Shown here one piece after another: positions 22,130 through 34,380 of a stretch of 58,710 nt of DNA (position 1 is the stretch's first letter; every line of letters begins with the position of its first letter). Made by a program: the position numbers and the translations under genes. This DNA is from Gymnopus androsaceus JB14 (Eukaryota > Basidiomycota > Agaricomycetes > Agaricales > Omphalotaceae), in contig ML769769.1 in NCBI GenBank assembly GCA_009733575.1, forward strand, positions 1-58,710, in the 5' to 3' direction. The notes beneath the pieces were generated by a model that was given only the letters and a program-made list of their open reading frames with translations, searched no databases and was not told the origin of the DNA.

Positions 22130-24354
22130 CTATAGTATGCTAGTTTCCGAAAGGATCTTGATGAGGATCAGTTCTTGAACTGGGAGGAATACTTGTCAGC
22201 AAAGGGCGGCGAAGCGGGTGAGATAGTAATAGCAGCGGAACTTACTGTGGGTAATGACTGTCGCGGTCGCCTTGGTATCCTAATAGGGAAAAAAAATTTG
22301 GACATTATTCACCGGCGTTAGAAGCGAACCTGCACATACAATCGCACAAGTCAGATGAGGATGCATCTTGCGTTTCTTCGTTGAGTGCTGCTTATGTAGA
22401 CTTGTAAACATTTCCAAAAGATCTAGGTTGGTTTAGAGCTGAATTAAAAGTTACAAATTCATGAATGGGGAAAGGGCACGTACATCTTGAAACAGCAGCC
22501 GTCTCGTTGGGCAGGTCCTTCTTATAGGAGGTCACATAATTGCTGAACTGGACGCCAGCCTTGAGCTGCGCATCGAGGATGTCGATCTTGTTCAGTAAAA
22601 GTATAAGGTCGACGGATGCGAGTAGCGGGTTGCTACATATCATGCGCCACAGCTTCATTGAATCCGCCTGACCGAGAAAATCCGCGTTAATGAAACCTAA
22701 AAGGAACAAGCTAACGAAGACGCACAAGTCGGTTCACGGTCTCATCTTCTGCCAGTGCTTGGTTGAAAGCTATCGAATCAGTTAGAAGGGCAGACAATGA
22801 ATCAAGTATGTTGGACGACAAACCTGATATAGGTGCGAGGAAGATGATCACAGTCACTGAAGAGCAAGAAAACCATGAGATGACGAAAAATATAACTATA
22901 GCTGAGACCCACCATCACTAGGGATGCAAACCGTATCTGTCAGTAATCGAATCGCAGAAAGAATTGGGAGGAGAATTACTCGAAGAATTGGGCCCAAGCA
23001 GCTGAATTTGCGTGAGCGATGGGCCTGACGAAGCATGAGTCGCGAAAATTCACCAACCTCGTTGACTTCTGTCACCGCCGACATCATAAATAATCCAGTC
23101 CTTGCCGTTGCCGTTCTCTAGAGCTGATACGATTTATTGAGAGCTATGAAACGATGTCGTAAACTGAGGACATACAGCTCTCCATCGGTATACGATGTTC
23201 CTCCGGCCCTATCGTGCTTACCCTTGCTCGCAGAACATCATCTAATTCGGTTGTCAGTAAAACGAGTAAAAATTTCAGAGCATCGAGCCGTACATACCTG
23301 GTGAAGGGAAATAATCTTCCTGAGTTATACGGGCGACATCTTCAAGAAAGCTGGAACAATATATAAGAATGAACGGAGAGACAACCAAGGAAGCAGGGAC
23401 GTACAAGCCGGCTGATTCTTCAGGGAAATATCTTCTTCCCGCAGCTTCTCCTGGACATCAGGGTTTCTCCATAAGCGCAGTGATATCGTCTGCGCATGCG
23501 CTGATAATTCTGCGATTCTGAATGTCCTCCGGGGAATAACCACGCAGAGAAGCATTAGAGTGTCGTCGGAACTTGAGCAAGCCTTTCCAGCCTGCACCAG
23601 ATCGGACAGATATTTCCGATGCTTTGGCAGGGTGATAGTGAGCATACGGGCTGTCAGCGGAGGTTGTCGAGCTATCGAGAACCACAGGGCTTGCTGAACC
23701 TGAGATCCGTTTGGTGAGAGACATTTCCACAGACTTCAGAGGGGCCAGGCTGAAGCATAAACGGCGGAGAGTGTCGTCAAGTGGCGAGTTCGCGGTGGGC
23801 GAAGTGCTCCCAGAAGCAGAACGCGGAGATAACAGGTTTAGGATAAAGTTCACAGAGCGAACAAGATTGAGATGGATAACTGGACGCCATATTTCGGCCT
23901 ACGAAGGGTCAGTCAGGGTAACTTCGAAGGGAAAGAATGCGCACTTCTGCATGGAAGGTGGTCGGAGAGAATTTGAGCATGAAGTTCTTCAAGACCGTTG
24001 ATTTGCTACAGGCGCAATGAATACTGTATCATAGTTACAGTGGTATAATAAACGCACCCAGATTCTGCTTGACCTGTCCGGCAATGAGCACATATTCAAA
24101 GAAGAGACTGAGATCGGTATAAACGCACCCAAAAGTAGTATTTTTGCACCATGAGCATTTTTCTTCAATGCTTCCCTTTCAGTGTTCAAAGCAAGGTCAA
24201 TGGCATCGCTAACTCGTTTCGCCTCCCTTTCCTTTTCCAATCTAAGTTCTCTTTCTTCGAGGGTCTCGTCTGATAGTTCAAGTGGAGGTGGCCAGGTATC
24301 CTCGGGCTCTTTTCTAGAGGGGGGCAGTGACCTAGTAGCGGACGGCATCGACAA
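22130..24354 (-). CDS. G-protein alpha subunit, divergent fungal lineage (first copy)
   Basis: A heterotrimeric G-alpha GTPase. A charged N-terminal helix (EEREL...KRVSDAIDLALNTE) is followed by the P-loop LLLGQAESGKST, split over three exons including a 16-nt exon at 24073-24058. The helical domain has an unusual Ser-rich insertion (about 23850-23500). Switch I is VLRARVSTIG. Switch II, after splicing, is DVGGDRSQRAAWAQFF: the catalytic glutamine after DVGG is Asp. A 5-nt exon (22917-22913) precedes VIIFLAPIS. The guanine motif is LLLNKID. The last exons give CAIDTKATATVITH and the C-terminal helix IQELILIKILSETSIL, stopping at 22130. At least one single-base shift exists (extra base at 23472, before WRNPDVQEKL), and the next junction also seems one base off. 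No myristoylation glycine at position 2. Confidence 0.85.
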
Positions 24355-24458
24355 GTGGGAAGGATGTAAGGAAGGAAGATGGGTGTCTCAGGAAAAGAAT
24401 GTTGGATAAGCAGAAACATAAGTCCTTTTGTGACGGAATAAAATACTACAGGGACAAG

Positions 24459-24812
24459 TCACAGCGACCCTGCGCGTGCCATGGTTCCGACCACGAATCC
24501 GAAGAATCCGAAAGCGAGCAAACAGCCTTTGATCGTTCCTTCGATTCTTATTGCACAGACGTAAAGCCTATAGTATAAAATTATAAAATATGGATGAATA
24601 CTAGCGGACTCAGCTGCGAGCAATCTACGAGGATCAGATGAAATAACCGACAAGTACTGGAGTAAATATCGCTTCCACAGCTTGGGGGAGATTTTGAAAC
24701 CTAAGTTCAATACAGCATATATGAGAGCGTAGGCTTCTTCAAGTGCTTGGTCCGACTCAGCCTGAGCGAGCTTAAGGATACCAAAAGTGTCACAGGGGTC
24801 GAGATCGATCAA
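24459..24812 (-). CDS. Hypothetical 117-residue protein
   Basis: An uninterrupted minus-strand frame ends 105 bp upstream of the G-alpha start on the same strand. It is helical in composition (ESDQALEEAYALIYAVLNLG) with a hydrophobic segment near the C-terminus (CLLAFGFFGFVVGTMA) that could span a membrane. I do not recognise it, and it may be an exon of a larger gene or a chance frame. Confidence 0.3.
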   Translation of the reverse strand: MIDLDPCDTFGILKLAQAESDQALEEAYALIYAVLNLGFKISPKLWKRYLLQYLSVISSDPRRLLAAESASIHPYFIILYYRLYVCAIRIEGTIKGCLLAFGFFGFVVGTMARAGSL

Positions 24813-24819
24813 AATTTCA

Positions 24820-25780
24820 CCATGCCGGCGGTTCGGCCAATGATACCATCAGTCCGTTGCGCTCGTCGATACTTACGTCCAACCTCAACTTAACTCAAAT
24901 GCACCATATATTCCGCCTACAAGGCTCGAGCTTGGTCACTCAGCGGTCAGACTGTATTGTTTAGCTCTGACATGTTTCGAATCTTCAAGTTAACCCTGCT
25001 TGAATGGAGCTTGACCATTGCAGGATATATTGCTGTCTGTTTCCGACGTACGAAGAGGGGGAACGGACCCACAACTTGCACCGGGGGGCAGTTGCTTCCA
25101 GGTGCTTCTGTATCATCATTGAAGCTTATCTACTTTGGTGGAAGGGCCTTTGTGGTGCGACCAAGATCCCTTTCAAATACAAAGGCAACTCCAGGTAACT
25201 TCAAGTGGGCCTCAAGATGATATGGAAGCACCTGAAAACCAGGTGCCATGGGCCAATGTCCTCGGGATTATGCTTATTAAGTGCCAGGCTCCTTGTGGGA
25301 TTTCCAAGCGAAATGATTGACGGTCCAACTAGTGGTAAGCAAAAACAGACCCCGACGAGTTTAGATAAAGTTTGGCACTTTCCCGTCTGGATAGCTACAT
25401 CATTAATCCCAACAAACGGACCTTGAAGAGACACTAGAACCGATACCTGCAAATGCACTGTCCTTCACTGTAGATCAATCCAGCTTGCTACATTGTCACA
25501 GCGGGTTTAAAATTGGCTCGTCTAGTAGAAGCCTACTCACTGAGCTGAAGTCCAAGTCCTCGAGAATAGCGCTTGAGTCGCAGTGCATCCGGACAAAAAA
25601 AAATAACATATTCCTCTTGTTTTGTTTTCCTCTTATTTCGACTTCCCCAGTCAACATGCGTCTCACTACCTCCTCCAACACACAGAGCTACTCACTGTCG
25701 AGCAAATGCGGAGTCAGAATACGTTTATTATCAACATGATTCAAGCTCTGACAAAATTCAAACACGGACTCGGAACTACG
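24820..25780. other. No gene recognised
   Basis: Several short frames occur on both strands, none with a recognisable motif. A pyrimidine-rich tract at about 25610-25660 may belong to the 5' region of the glutathione transferase remnant. Confidence 0.4.
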
Positions 25781-25785
25781 CAGCA

Positions 25786-26530
25786 TGCCTACTTTGTACG
25801 ATTTTGACTGTAAAATTAAGCTTAGCAAAGGGGTGAACTGAAACCTTGATGTTATGAGAACCAGGTCAGTTCGACGTGTCTGTCTTCCTTTTCTTTCTCT
25901 AATCGAGCTTCCAGCTACTGTACAAGGTTCTCGAGTTTAAGACTATCCGTGTGAGTACCCACATTGAATACATTGCTGAAGAGCTCCTACGGGTAAGAAG
26001 CTCAACGATGATCCCGAGTACACCCTCTCTATCGACGACTCCGCGCGTTGCCCTGTCCGAGTCCGTTAACATTGCCGAATATCTTGACAAAACCTACCCC
26101 CACATCCCCGCCCCGAAATCGGATGCATTCTACTCCAAAGACATATCCCCCCTTCCTCGTACCTACTATCATGATGGTGATTGACCCTGTCAGCGAGGTA
26201 TTCTTCCGGGAAAAAGTACGAGTCACTGCTCACAATGAAGCTAGAGTATTACTACCCTAAGGACCAGGCGCGGGGTTGTTGCTCGTCGCAAGTGGAAGGC
26301 GGAGGCTGGGACTGTCGCTGCATGGTTTAGAAAGATGTTTGGGCTACGGGATATACCTTTCGTTTGCGGATTTTATCCTTGCTGCCTTATTTCTTTCGTA
26401 TAGAACTCTTGAGATCAACCGTGACAATGTTGAATGGACTATGGAGTGGTCTAGCGAAGAACATTGAGAAGTGTGATCCAAACGTGCACACCACTGGCAA
26501 GTAGCGCCTTTTGAAAAATTAGCTGGACTT
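25786..26530 (+). pseudogene. Glutathione S-transferase-like (LigE/UstS type) pseudogene
   Basis: The pieces follow the order of a fungal GST: MPTLYDFD at 25786, YKVLEFKTIRV near 25920-25950, KKLNDDPEYTL near 25997, ALSESVNIAEYLDKTYP (26055-26105), PVSEVFFREKVR (26184-26220) and the C-terminal helix ISFADF-like LSFADFILAALFLSYRTLE (26360-26415), ending with a tryptophan-rich EWTMEWS. The pieces are in different frames and no intron set joins them. ESVNIAEYLDK corresponds to the glutathione-binding E-S-x-x-I-AEYLD block. It is probably inactive; the substrate cannot be guessed. Confidence 0.7.
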
Positions 26531-27689
26531 CTTTTGGCTACTTCTAAATGGACTAAAGTGCGCTTATGTCGAAAGCGCTCCCGAAAGTGGCGTGGGATCA
26601 ATTGCTGACGAAGTTCAAGCCTTGATCCGAAACCACTAACATCGAAATCCATGTTTTTTCATGGACGAATTACAAGATAATTTGGCTGAGCTACAGTGCC
26701 TCTTGGTCCAACTCCAAGCAGCCTTATCTGACTCCGAAACATGAATCTTCCTTGAAGTTCATATTTTAGCTGAAAACACCCTCATCATTAACGTGAAGGT
26801 CTGCATGTCTTTTGCTCTACCGTATCGCTAACTAAATTCTGCAGGAATCATAAAACATATTACCCGTTTGGAGGATCCATGCTGCAGATAATCCGATTGA
26901 TCATAAAGCTACCATTGATTTCGTGTACGGTCCCAGTATGATTTCCAGAGCTTGGTTGGAGCATGTTTATGAAGGAAGCGAACCCGCCAGGTGGGCGACT
27001 CTCCCGCCTTATTCAAACCATTAATCCCCATTAATCCCTCTAAGCTTATGATTACAGGTAGTCCCAAATCATAGATCGCTGATGCACAACTATATTACCT
27101 TCAAGCGCACTGCGGTAATTCAATCTGTATGTTTGGTGAATCACTGATTAAGACGTACCAGAGGGAAGCAGAGAATGAGGCCATATCTCAGGTGATAGAA
27201 GCAACTGAAGGGCAAAATCATCGAAGAGTCATACCTACATCCACATGTCGTTTTTGTTGTAGGTAGGCCTAGGTAAGCCCAAGCATCTCCCGAGGCCAGT
27301 CTAATTTCTTTTACACGTTTCAATCCGTCGGGGACACTCGTGAACACGGCGGATGCCTTCACTTGCGCGGATTTCCCATTTGGTCCGATCGCGCCGAGTC
27401 AAGAATAATTAAGTGATGATGTATACAGTTACTGCTTAAGGTCTGTTCCCGTTTACTTACTACTATACAACGGTTGCACACAGTGTTTGCTTGATGGGAC
27501 CATTTGATATTCTCGCACATCAATGTAAGCGCATTTCGAGCCATGTCAGATAAGTAGCCTCCATCTTTTGACCAATGATATTTCCTATGCCGTTTTTGAT
27601 ATGATTCACAGGATTTCGTTTATATAACATACTAGATCTTCCTCTTCTTTGGGCTTAACACCGGATCTCTCCTCTTCCTGTATCACGCT
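26531..27689. other. No gene recognised upstream of the second G-alpha
   Basis: The first 150 bp may be the 3' end of the broken GST. The rest has only short unsupported frames. The promoter of the G-alpha gene at 27690 presumably lies in the last few hundred bases. Confidence 0.4.
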
Positions 27690-29808
27690 ATGTCCGACGA
27701 CTCTGATCCCTTTGCAGAGTTTGTCCGACCACCATTGCACGAGACCCCTTCAGAACGAGCAGCAAGGAAGTATAGAGAGGCCGAGGAGAAGCGCGTCAGC
27801 GATGCGATTGACGAACAGATTAAGCAAGAGAGACAAATCCTACTCAAGCAGAAGACTTTGACGAAAATTCTGCTTTTGGGCCAATCCGAGAGCGGTGAGT
27901 ATTGAATGTTCCTTTGCTATATAATCTGAACTGAGAATATGGGATTTAGGAAAGTCTACGACGCTGAAGAGTATGTTTTTTCCTTGTTAAATATATCATA
28001 AAAATGAATCATTGTATAGACTTTCGCTTGGAGTACGCGCGAGGGGAATGGGAAGCCGAAAAAGTTTCCTGGCGAGCAGTGATTCAGTTGAATCTCGTGC
28101 GGTCCGTGTTATCCATCCTCGAGACTGTTCGTGCCGAAATGGAAGGGGACCCACTATTAGAACTCGATGATACAGATTCCGTCGATACATTGGATGGCAC
28201 TGATCCAAATCCACCCACACAGCTTCAGCTCTCTCCGGATGAGATCCAACAGCTTCAAATGTTCGAATTTCGGCTTGCCTCTTTACGCCGTGTGGAAATG
28301 GACCTGAAGCAGAAGCTTGGTGCGGGCACAGAGGAAGTGACAAGCATGGATGAATCGCTGGATTTGCCACCCGATTTGGTAAATGAAGTCTATCCAGAGA
28401 AAGCTCCGGATTCCAGATACCTGGTTGCACGGAAAACCCGGCGTCGAAGAGTACAAGGAGAGGAAATGGTCGTTCGGGGATTAAGATGGAGGGAATTTCT
28501 ATCCCGTGGACGAAAAGGTAGTTTTGGAAGAAAGACCAGGGCAAATTTAGATGTGCAGGATCAGAGAGTTGCTGACATCCTGGCTGAGTGTAGGGATGAT
28601 ATGAAGAGGCTATGGAATAACCACACGGTGCGGATGATTCTGGAGAAACGTCGTATGACGATGGAGAATAGTGCTGGATTGTGAGTCTCTTAGTGCTCTT
28701 TTAAAACTTGCTAAATGCCCGTCTTTTAGCTTCCTCAATGATATCGACCGTATCGCCTCATCCTTGTATCTTCCCTCTGACGACGATATTGTCCGTTCCA
28801 GGCTACGGACAGTGGGGATTCAAGAATACCATATTTTTGTCCCCGGGGATAATTGTAAATCTAATCATTCGTTGTCGATCTTTTTAATAACCCCTTGCTT
28901 ATATTTAGTATTGGGACCAAAGAGGGAGTGGATCTTATACGATGTAGGCGGTTCTAGAACCATGGTAGGTCTCTTCAGCTGTTAGAGAATATTTATTCAT
29001 ACCAACTGCTCCCAGCGTCGAGCTTGGATCCCTTTCTTCGAAGGTAAACGACCATTATCATTGCTTGACTTTTGTTCTCAACTCTACTTTTGTCGTAGAC
29101 GTTAATGCTATTATATTTCGTGAGTAACATCAGGAGCTTCACCGCCAATGCTATAATTACCCTGAACGCAAACGATTTCGTCCTACAACAGTTGCTCGTA
29201 AGTGGACAGCCCAGATTCAGTATTACCGCTTATAACCTGGCACTGTAGCTTTATCGTGCTTTGATGAAACTCTCCTCGAGGATTCTTCGGTAAATCGCCT
29301 CAATGATACTATTGGACTGTGGAAGGCAATCGTCTCCTCGAAAATACTTCAGAACACAACAATGGTCTGCTTCTTAAACAAATGTGACATCCTGAAACGG
29401 AAATTGAGAGACGGTATACAATTCCGTAATTATGTTCGCGATTATGGGAACAGACCCAACGAATTATTGCCTGTGATCAAGTGTAAGTTTCTACTGGCAT
29501 CATGGAAGGTGTTCGCGGTTGACCATCTCCTTAGTTGTCAAGGAAAGTATCAAAAACATCGCGATCAAATACACAGTCAACCAGAGACGAATGACATATA
29601 TATATACTACTTCCGTCACGGTACGCTTCGAAGTTCGCTGTCGAGCTCCCCGCTCATGCTTTGAATGACGCAGGATACCAAAGCGACTGCGGCTACCCTG
29701 GGATCAGGTACGTTGTTTCTAGTCACCTATTACAGTTCACTTACCATATTATAAGTCCGGGACAGTATATTCCGTACAAACCTTGCTTCGGCTAGCTTAG
29801 TGGTTTAA
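27690..29808 (+). CDS. G-protein alpha subunit with large helical-domain insertion (second copy)
   Basis: Twelve exons: 27690-27894, 27950-27970, 28020-28680, 28730-28854, 28909-28964, 29016-29043, 29099-29119, 29192-29197, 29249-29482, 29535-29620, 29674-29707, 29756-29808. They sum to 1530 nt, an intact 509-residue protein, against about 350 for canonical G-alpha. P-loop: LLLGQSESGKST. The extra length is an acidic and then basic insertion in the helical domain (exon 3). Switch I is VRSRLRTVG with the arginine kept. Switch II is DVGGSRTMRRAW, so the catalytic Gln is replaced by Ser. Then come FFEDVNAIIFLAPLSCFDE (needing the 6-nt exon), CFLNKCDILKRKL, TSVTDTKATAATL and the C-terminal helix VRDSIFRTNLASASLVV. 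It shares its N-terminal motif (EKRVSDAID) with the copy at 22.1-24.4 kb. Confidence 0.93.
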
Positions 29809-31514
29809 CTTATTCACTTTTGATTTTAATTCCTTGTAGCATGGCATAAATTATGGTTCTCAAGTTTTCTCTTCAGCGTTCCTCTCCCCTTGAATCTAGG
29901 ATAGGATTCGAATGGGCCAACTCATGAGCTAAGGGATTATTCACGTAGTTTGGTAGATGAATGCGTGTGGAAAGTGGCGTGGAATTTGAAGATCGCTTGG
30001 CATGCCTCTTGCCTCTGAACTACCGCCGTACTCAGTGCCATTTCTATGAGCCCAAAGAATATTTTCATGGCACAAACTTTGGATGCAAAAGAGCAACTTT
30101 TTTTTTGTTGTAAGCTTCCCGCTCACGCGCTCTACGCCACATTGAAACTCGGAGCTAGGAAGGAAGCTTGAAGTCCCATTGGTTGAGGCAAGACCCTCGG
30201 TCTTTTCCCGAGCCATGTCTCGAATATCTATACAAGTCTTTGAATGGCTGTTTTTATCGCCTTTAAGAATCATGATGTGATCCAGATGTGGTCCTGCACT
30301 AGTACTAACTAGTACTATAATGTAAGTACCGTCCGTACAGACTGGATTTGGGGTACCGATATAAACTTTGGACGGAATATTGGTACAGATGAGCTGTATT
30401 ACCGATGAAATCAAGATCAGTTTCCAGGATCCATCGAAACGACGAAATCACTAATAGTAAATCTTCATTGGACGCTCGTGTTTCCTGAGGTGCATATCTG
30501 TGATAGATAATCAACCAACGTCGAAGTGAGGACGAAATCGCTGCTGCTAAATCTGCTGAACACTACGCTCATTCATTGGATGCTTGCTCGCTCGTGTTTT
30601 TGACCCGCATATGTTCATTGAAAGATTCGTGATAGATAATCAAGGAATCCACCACTATACGCATTGCGCGGCGAAATCCAAGAGGAAGTACATATATATT
30701 CGTTGCATGCATTCAAAATTACTCCGAATTCAACCTTGAAGCTATCGTTAAGCGAAACTCCCGAAACCAGGAACCTGGAAGTGATGTGAACTATCCAACA
30801 CAGACCTACCTACACGAAGGCCTCAGGGGCCAGGGGAGACCGCATTTTTTGCAAGTTGACAATCTAATGACAGTCTGCAAGCACAGTTTCTGTCTCGAAA
30901 TTCAAGACGGATACAATTAAATGACGTCGAGTTGTTGACAGTCAAGCACAGTTTCTGTCTCGAAAGTAAGGACGGATGGACGCATCCGAAACGTGACACT
31001 CATCTCTTACCGCAATCACTAGAGTTACCTTCTTCAATCACCTCCTTTGCATACTAAAACTATTGAATCTAAATGACTGTGATGAGATGGACCGTGGGAC
31101 ACGTCAAAGACGGATACAGTGAATTTTCACTCTTTTTTTCTTATCCTCTCTGCCCACATGATGATGATCGTAGTACTAGTAACTTGCAAGCTACCAGTCT
31201 TTTTCACAGTAAGCTTGTCCGACCTCCACCAATCAATGATACTTCAGTCCTTGACGCAGGCCATCCTCATGGTTTCGCATTGAGGTAATATATGGAACAT
31301 CTGCTACTACATTGTACGTAGAATCATGCTCATGATCATACAGTCATGATTATCATTTTTAGAAATTACCCCCGATAGTAAATAGATGGATCGGTATGAT
31401 TATCATCATTCAGCTAGGGCTATGTCCGACGGGGCTGCTATAAAGGCTATAAAGGCCGGTCCCAGCAGCTACTCACTTCATTTGGCTCGGACACTCACTC
31501 CATTGATTGCGAAC
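29809..31514. repeat. Gene-free stretch with diverged short duplications
   Basis: No gene is supported. About 30420-30510 and 30520-30640 are diverged copies of one segment (gacgaaatc, ggacgctcgtgttt, gtgatagataatcaa recur in order). About 30874-30912 and 30939-30978 are a second pair (gcacagtttctgtctcgaaa recurs). The region upstream of 31515 should contain the promoter of the next gene; an in-frame ATG at 31386 is less likely as start than 31515. Confidence 0.5.
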
Positions 31515-33076
31515 ATGAGTACCCTGGACGTTACCATTGGAGCTCTACAAATTGCGGTTTTGGTGGCCGTTTATCAATTTGGCATAGTTTGCGTACAAAT
31601 CTTCCTCTTCTTCCGCAACTTTCCCAAGGAGAACATAGTGACAAAATGCCTCGTAAGCCAGCCTCCCTTCGAGTTGACTTGAAGCTGAATCTCCTTCCCA
31701 ACATAGGTCGGTTTGACTGCGTGAGTTTTTCTCCTCAGTATCTGACTTCTCGCCCATACTCATTCATTCAAAGACTCACGCTCATTGGAGAAATGATCAG
31801 CGTCACCGACTTCATCTACACGCTCACGATTAAAGGATACGGAAACATTAAGTTCCTCTCTAAACCTCCCGAGCTGCCAGCATCGACCATTTTCTGCGGA
31901 ACAACCGGTTGTGTTTTGGTTCAGGTAGGCTCGTTCACGAACCATTATCCATCCCAGCTTATATAGGAATGACTCACCCAGATATTATTTGTCATGCGGG
32001 TGCAGCGGCTCTCTAAGTTGCCAGGATGGGTCTTCATTCCATTTTGGGTACTAATAACCGTGCGCGAGAGTCTGTTAGCGGCTGTCGCCGGACTTATGGC
32101 TCAATCCGGCTCGCTCGACGCATTCCTCGAAAAGTACTCTTGGCTTTTAACGTCGATTCTGGTGTTGGCCATGGTCCTTGACATCGCTCTATCCGCCTCA
32201 TTAGGCACTTTGCTGTTTAGAGAACGTCGCAACACTCCAGTTGCTCGGTGAGTCGTAGTTCTTTAGTCGTTACTACGAGAAATTGACAAAGGTAATAGTA
32301 CTGCAGCTATGCTAGAACGGATAATAATGTATTCCTTGGGTAAGTGGACGTCTTCTCATGGATCCCTCTAGATTCTGATTATCCGCGTAGGTACTGGTCT
32401 TCTTCCAAGGTAAATGAGCGCTGCAGAATCAAGTACCTTCGTCTAATGTTCTGACATTCCTTCTTTCAAGTGTGGGATCTATAGCTGTTGTCATAGCTGT
32501 GAGTGCCGCTGAACATCTTATTAAATTTACAATTGACACGATTTCCTGTAGTTCCGTACCATGCCCCACAACTGTATGACACATGCAAAGTTTCTATCTT
32601 ATGACAGAATTACTAACAAGGCTTCAAACAGTGATATGGGCAGCAATGTATCTGAATCTTCCTATGGGTTTGTATTCCGAACATCTCGAGTGAGACTTTT
32701 TATTCACAAACCATTTCTAGCATATGCCAATTGCGGACTTTTATTGTACGTACTTTACATATGCTCGGTCCTCACTCTACTTACATGTCTCCATGTTTCC
32801 AGACTAAACTCCCGTGCTGACATGAGCAAACCTGGCTCTAATGTTATAACTGGCTCAAATATCCTATCACTGAACTCGGTTTCTGTCGGTGGTACCGCGA
32901 CCATCACTGCTAGCGCCTATGATGTACCGATTTCTTAGTACTTTTGATTGGGACCAAGCTAATTTCTTTTTTTTTTCCCCCAACTTTAGAACAAATCTTT
33001 TTCCAAAGTCGTAGAGACGCACACCGATCATGGGTACTCGGGAATGAATGACTATTCTGGAGGTCAAAGCGTTTAA
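31515..33076 (+). CDS. Fungal seven-helix membrane protein of the DUF6534 type
   Basis: Short exons with introns of about 50-60 nt encode alternating hydrophobic segments: IAVLVAVYQFGIVCVQIFLFF, VFIPFWVLITVRESLLAAVAG, SWLLTSILVLAMVLDIALSAS. Then come the family-typical blocks LERIIMYSLGTGLLPS, GSIAVVIAF-TMPHN, VIWAAMYLNLPM and LLLLNSRADM. A Ser/Thr-rich tail ends SGMNDYSGGQSV at 33076. The junction before YANC keeps frame if the donor gtttgt near 32668 is used. The N-terminus MSTLDVTIGALQIAV fits the family better than the upstream ATG at 31386. Family function is unknown; such proteins are often assumed to be receptor-like. It lies between the G-alpha gene and a GPCR. Confidence 0.8.
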
Positions 33077-34380
33077 GCTTTCAATTTGTGAGTCGAGTAA
33101 CTTTCCCATTATGTATGTTTTCTGATTTGCGCTTAGGTAAAGTGCTTCCTCCCATTTCTTCGTGTACAGTAAGCTTTGATTGCGGTGTCTGCTCTTTCTT
33201 ACTCTTCGACCCCATCTTCGAGATATCTACTCCAAAACCCAACACCATTCTTTCTCATTCCTACTTTCCTTTCGTTCTGGAATTTAAATTATCTTTGATA
33301 TCTTTATTCCATCTCCTATACCTATGGGACAATTTCCGTTCTGTAACTTGTTCAATAGAATTAAACAAATAAACGTGTGGATTTTCGGGGCGGGGCTCCT
33401 TACTCTTGGCACAGAGTAATTGTGCTCTTGTATGAGATCCTAGCTAGAGTATTTAGACTAGAATGAGCACATATATCTATTATATCTGATGAATGAAAAC
33501 AAAATGAAAGGCGCAAGACGCGTGACCAGTAAACTGTTTGAGTGGGGAAGCTGCAATGAGCGATTGTCGACCCACTCATTTCCTGACGCGATATCACACA
33601 CTCTCTATTGGCAGAATCTTCTCAGGCTAGGTACCGGGAGAGCATGCAGATTTACTATGGGCGTGAGGGAAGAGATTGGTCGCTTTCACCGGTCAATAAT
33701 TGGTCAATGATGTAAAAAAAAATTGGGCATTTTCGTTGTTTTGTCTTTTGCCGACGTGCAAGAATTGAAATGGGAATCTACTTAGCTTCCTGATGATAAT
33801 GCCTGATCCCGACTGTTTTATCATTGATAAGACAAGATCAAAGTACCTAAGCACTGCTTTGCACTTTGCACTTTGCGGCTCCGAGCTCATGGAATGTATT
33901 CTCAATAATCATTATCTATACTTGGATAAATGCACTCTTTATAACTGTTGGAAGAGCTTTGGTTAGCTTTCGCAACGTAGCATCTATCGATCCATGGTCC
34001 TCCGAAGCCTCAAACTATTATGCGGCACGCACTGACCATCTAAAGTCGAGAAGTCAGTGTCAGTGTAGTGACAGAGGAGCAAACTCCGTAACCTCATAGG
34101 ATGAGTTGCTGTCGACAGCATTCTACAATAAATTATGGTGTGCGTGATAGAAAGAACTGTAATACATACTAACAATGTAACAACACAGTCGAATTTAAGA
34201 ATGAAATCGAAGTCATGCATCACTCAAGAGAACGTACTACTACTAGGTGGTTTTGAGAGAATCGCATGAGAGAATATAACGAGGAAAGCAGAACGAGTGT
34301 TTGAACAAGAGGTGACGCAGACGGTGTAACGCAAGTATAGGACTGGAATAAGGTCAAGGAAGGCTGCCATTTCATTCGAG
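33077..34380. other. Intergenic between convergent membrane-protein genes
   Basis: I see no convincing gene in these 1.3 kb. Short frames on both strands have no family motif. Poly-A and poly-T tracts near 33714 and 32970 flank it. Confidence 0.4.

Noticed and set aside
31386..31514. Upstream in-frame start for the DUF6534-type gene
   Set aside because: The extra 43 residues are not hydrophobic or family-like; the start at 31515 matches the usual N-terminus.
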